Shown: piece by piece, positions 62,616 to 64,000 of the stretch | Position numbering within the stretch: position 1 is the first letter of the stretch | Layout of the letters: every line of letters starts with the position of its first letter | Assembly: GCA_001602645.1 (NCBI GenBank) | Contig: LUYE01000006.1 | Coordinates: 1-64,000, forward strand | Source: Methanosarcinales archaeon Methan_01 | GTDB lineage: Archaea > Halobacteriota > Methanosarcinia > Methanotrichales > Methanotrichaceae | Length of the DNA: 64,000 nucleotides | Direction: 5' to 3' | Made by a program: the position numbers and the translations under genes | The notes under the pieces: model-generated | What the model saw: only the letters and a program-made list of their open reading frames with translations | What the model was told of the DNA's origin: nothing | Databases searched by the model: none

Positions 62616-63505
62616 CGTCTCTGCCTCCGGGATGCCGTCTTTTTGGGACGGGCCAGGTACCATCGAAGGGCGTTCGAGTTCATCACCCAGGTGTTCATCA
62701 GCCCCGCCAGAAGGCCGAAGAGGAGGACCGTCGATATGTCGAAGAGGATGTTGATCTGGGTGAAAGATGACGATACGAGGTAGGAGAAGGTGGAGACTAG
62801 GAAGAGGGCAAAGATGGCAGAGAACGTGGTGCTGGTCATGGCGATCCCGGTCCTGAAGGCCCCCACCACCTTATCCTCGGTCCTCCCCTTCCGCTTCAGA
62901 ACCCTGTTGTTGAGGAGGATGTTGCTGTCCACGGAGTAGCCTATCAGCATCAGGAGGGCTGCCACCGTCCCCAGGGAGAGCTCCACCCCCGCGACGTTCA
63001 TGCAGGCCGCGGTGATCATGATGTCGGAGAAGGCGGCGAGAATTATGGTCAAGGCTACAAAGGGAGTCCTGAATATCACGAAGACTACCACCGCCATGAA
63101 GACGAAGGAGAGGGGGATGTACTTCTTGGCCTGCTCCTGGAGGCGGGTGCTGTATACCGGCCCCATGTACTTTATTTCGGGCTCCTGGTAATCAGCGTCG
63201 ATCATCGCCGATAGCTCCTTATGCCTGGCGTCGTCCATCGGCCCCAGCTGGATCATGTACCGATGGCCCACGTCCCTGATGTCCTTCACCGGGTAGGCTG
63301 CAAGCTTCGCTCTTATCTCATCCTCTGATTCGACTACGGGAACGGTTACTATAGTCCCTCCCGTGAACTCGACCCCCAGGTTGACGGGCGATCCCGTCTT
63401 TAAGTAGGTGAAGCCCAGGATGGATAGCGCCACCGCCAGAACGGCGAGGGCGATCGCCACCATCTTCTTGGGCTCGTATTTAGAGATGAAGGTCTCTGGA
63501 TCCAT
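62612..63505 (-). CDS. secF: Protein-export membrane protein SecF
   Basis: The protein has 297 residues from ATG 63505, with GAGGAT upstream; an 11-codon extension is less likely. NLGVEFTGGTIVTVPVVES is the family's first loop motif. AALLMLIGYSVDSNILLNNR in helix 4 carries the proton-path Asp, and AFRTGIAMTSTTFSAIFAL follows. Six helices are visible. It is translationally coupled to secD downstream. Confidence 0.95.
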   Translation of the reverse strand: MDPETFISKYEPKKMVAIALAVLAVALSILGFTYLKTGSPVNLGVEFTGGTIVTVPVVESEDEIRAKLAAYPVKDIRDVGHRYMIQLGPMDDARHKELSAMIDADYQEPEIKYMGPVYSTRLQEQAKKYIPLSFVFMAVVVFVIFRTPFVALTIILAAFSDIMITAACMNVAGVELSLGTVAALLMLIGYSVDSNILLNNRVLKRKGRTEDKVVGAFRTGIAMTSTTFSAIFALFLVSTFSYLVSSSFTQINILFDISTVLLFGLLAGLMNTWVMNSNALRWYLARPKKTASRRQRR

Positions 63506-63598
63506 ACAAGTATCCTCTTTCGCGCAAACCGCATTCAACGTATTTACGGGTTGTCGTTTGTCGGCTTTTCTTCATAAATTCTGATCGATGGCGGAAGG

Positions 63599-64000
63599 CT
63601 ATTTCTTCTCCCATTTCTTGAGGTTGGCCACCTGGGATAGGGTCCTTCCCCGCTTGATCTCCTCCCGGAGCCTGCTCTCAGTCTTCTCGACCTCTTTCGC
63701 CCTCCGGGCGATCTCGTAGCCCCTCTCCCTCGGGATGACGACGACGCCGGAGTCGTCGCCGACGATGATATCTCCGGGGCGGACCGACCTGCCCCCGCAG
63801 GTGATCTCGGCGTTGATCTCCCCCATCCCCTTCGGCTCTCCGGCGTTTGGAGTGATGGAGCTGGCGAAGATCGGGTATCCCATCTCCCGGATCTCGTCGA
63901 GGTCCCGGACGGCGCCGTCGATGACGACTCCTGCAACCCCCTTCATCTTGCAGCTCTGGGTGGCAAGCCCGCCCCAGCAGGAGACGTACCTGCTCCCGTT
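63599..64000 (-). CDS. RraA-like domain protein, 5' end outside the window
   Basis: At least 133 residues of the C-terminal part are present; the frame stays open through the right edge (coding begins beyond 64000). [20 protein letters not shown] and [20 protein letters not shown] are the RraA/demethylmenaquinone-methyltransferase-like signature. In methanogens this module is often fused behind hexulose-6-phosphate synthase, and the protein then makes ribulose phosphate/formaldehyde chemistry while the RraA part is of unclear use. Whether that fusion exists here cannot be seen. Confidence 0.85.
   Translation of the reverse strand, partial: NGSRYVSCWGGLATQSCKMKGVAGVVIDGAVRDLDEIREMGYPIFASSITPNAGEPKGMGEINAEITCGGRSVRPGDIIVGDDSGVVVIPRERGYEIARRAKEVEKTESRLREEIKRGRTLSQVANLKKWEKK

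Overview
The window reads as chromosomal DNA of an aceticlastic methanogen, most likely Methanothrix (formerly Methanosaeta), with M. harundinacea-like base composition. The evidence is a complete fpo (F420H2 dehydrogenase-type) membrane complex locus with no fpoF or fpoO, the MCR component A2 gene atwA followed by six methanogenesis marker genes, archaeal enzymes (MptA, deoxyhypusine synthase, KptA, Trm5), archaeal BRE/TATA promoters, GGTG/GGAGG ribosome binding sites and frequent TTG starts. Core genes are GC-rich. Several accessory stretches (34.3-38.1, 42.7-43.7 and 52.9-53.7 kb) are visibly more AT-rich. I ran no searches: all names come from motifs and recognisable protein sequence, and genus-level identification is inference.

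Layout. 0.3-4.2 kb: an operon of a small membrane protein, a magnesium/cobalt-chelatase-type AAA+ ATPase, its VWA partner and Trm5. 4.2-5.0 kb: a gene-free block rich in hairpins. 5.0-7.4 kb (minus): YgiQ-type radical SAM protein and a PPC/DUF296 protein. 7.5-9.4 kb: three tandem secreted lamin-tail-domain genes, each behind a near-identical promoter. 9.6-14.8 kb: a hypothetical gene, a COG2426 membrane protein, an SLC13-type permease, a signal-peptide-bearing SAM hydrolase (DUF62) and a pair of YeeE/YedE sulfur-transport proteins.

14.9-25.1 kb (minus): fpoA-B-CD-H-I-J1-J2-K-L-M-N, with C and D fused, a lysine/alanine-rich tail on FpoI, a promoter flanked by inverted repeats and a terminator stem lying across the fpoN stop codon. 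25.2-27.0 kb: deoxyhypusine synthase, flavin prenyltransferase and a mini zinc-ribbon protein. 27.2-34.3 kb: atwA-mmp3-mmp6-mmp5-mmp15-mmp17-mmp7, a tightly packed cassette for activation/maturation of methyl-coenzyme M reductase, then a CxxC AhpD-like protein. Fpo and MCR bracket the same energy pathway: MCR releases methane and makes heterodisulfide, and Fpo feeds electrons to methanophenazine for its reduction.

34.6-43.7 kb is an accessory region of surface proteins: a Cys-rich secreted protein behind a three-hairpin leader RNA, a DUF11-type surface protein, an NTF2-like protein, two NifX/NafY-like proteins, an MFS pump, a six-fold 50-residue repeat protein and a TPR protein. 43.8-49.7 kb: a CDF transporter fused to a NifX-like domain, two metallo-beta-lactamase-fold proteins, a decayed LTD-transglutaminase gene, and a two-copy member of a secreted domain family that recurs at 58.8 kb. 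49.9-52.9 kb: UPF0047, branched-chain aminotransferase, lumazine synthase and another aminotransferase. 53.1-54.06 kb: an AT-rich orphan gene and a dead tyrosine-integrase fragment, the trace of an old insertion. 54.06-64 kb: an mptA operon, KptA, a cis-prenyltransferase-like protein divergent from a DUF92 polyprenyl-kinase-like protein, an aminotransferase, SecDF, and the end of an RraA-like gene cut by the window edge. No rRNA, tRNA, CRISPR array or intact insertion sequence was recognised.
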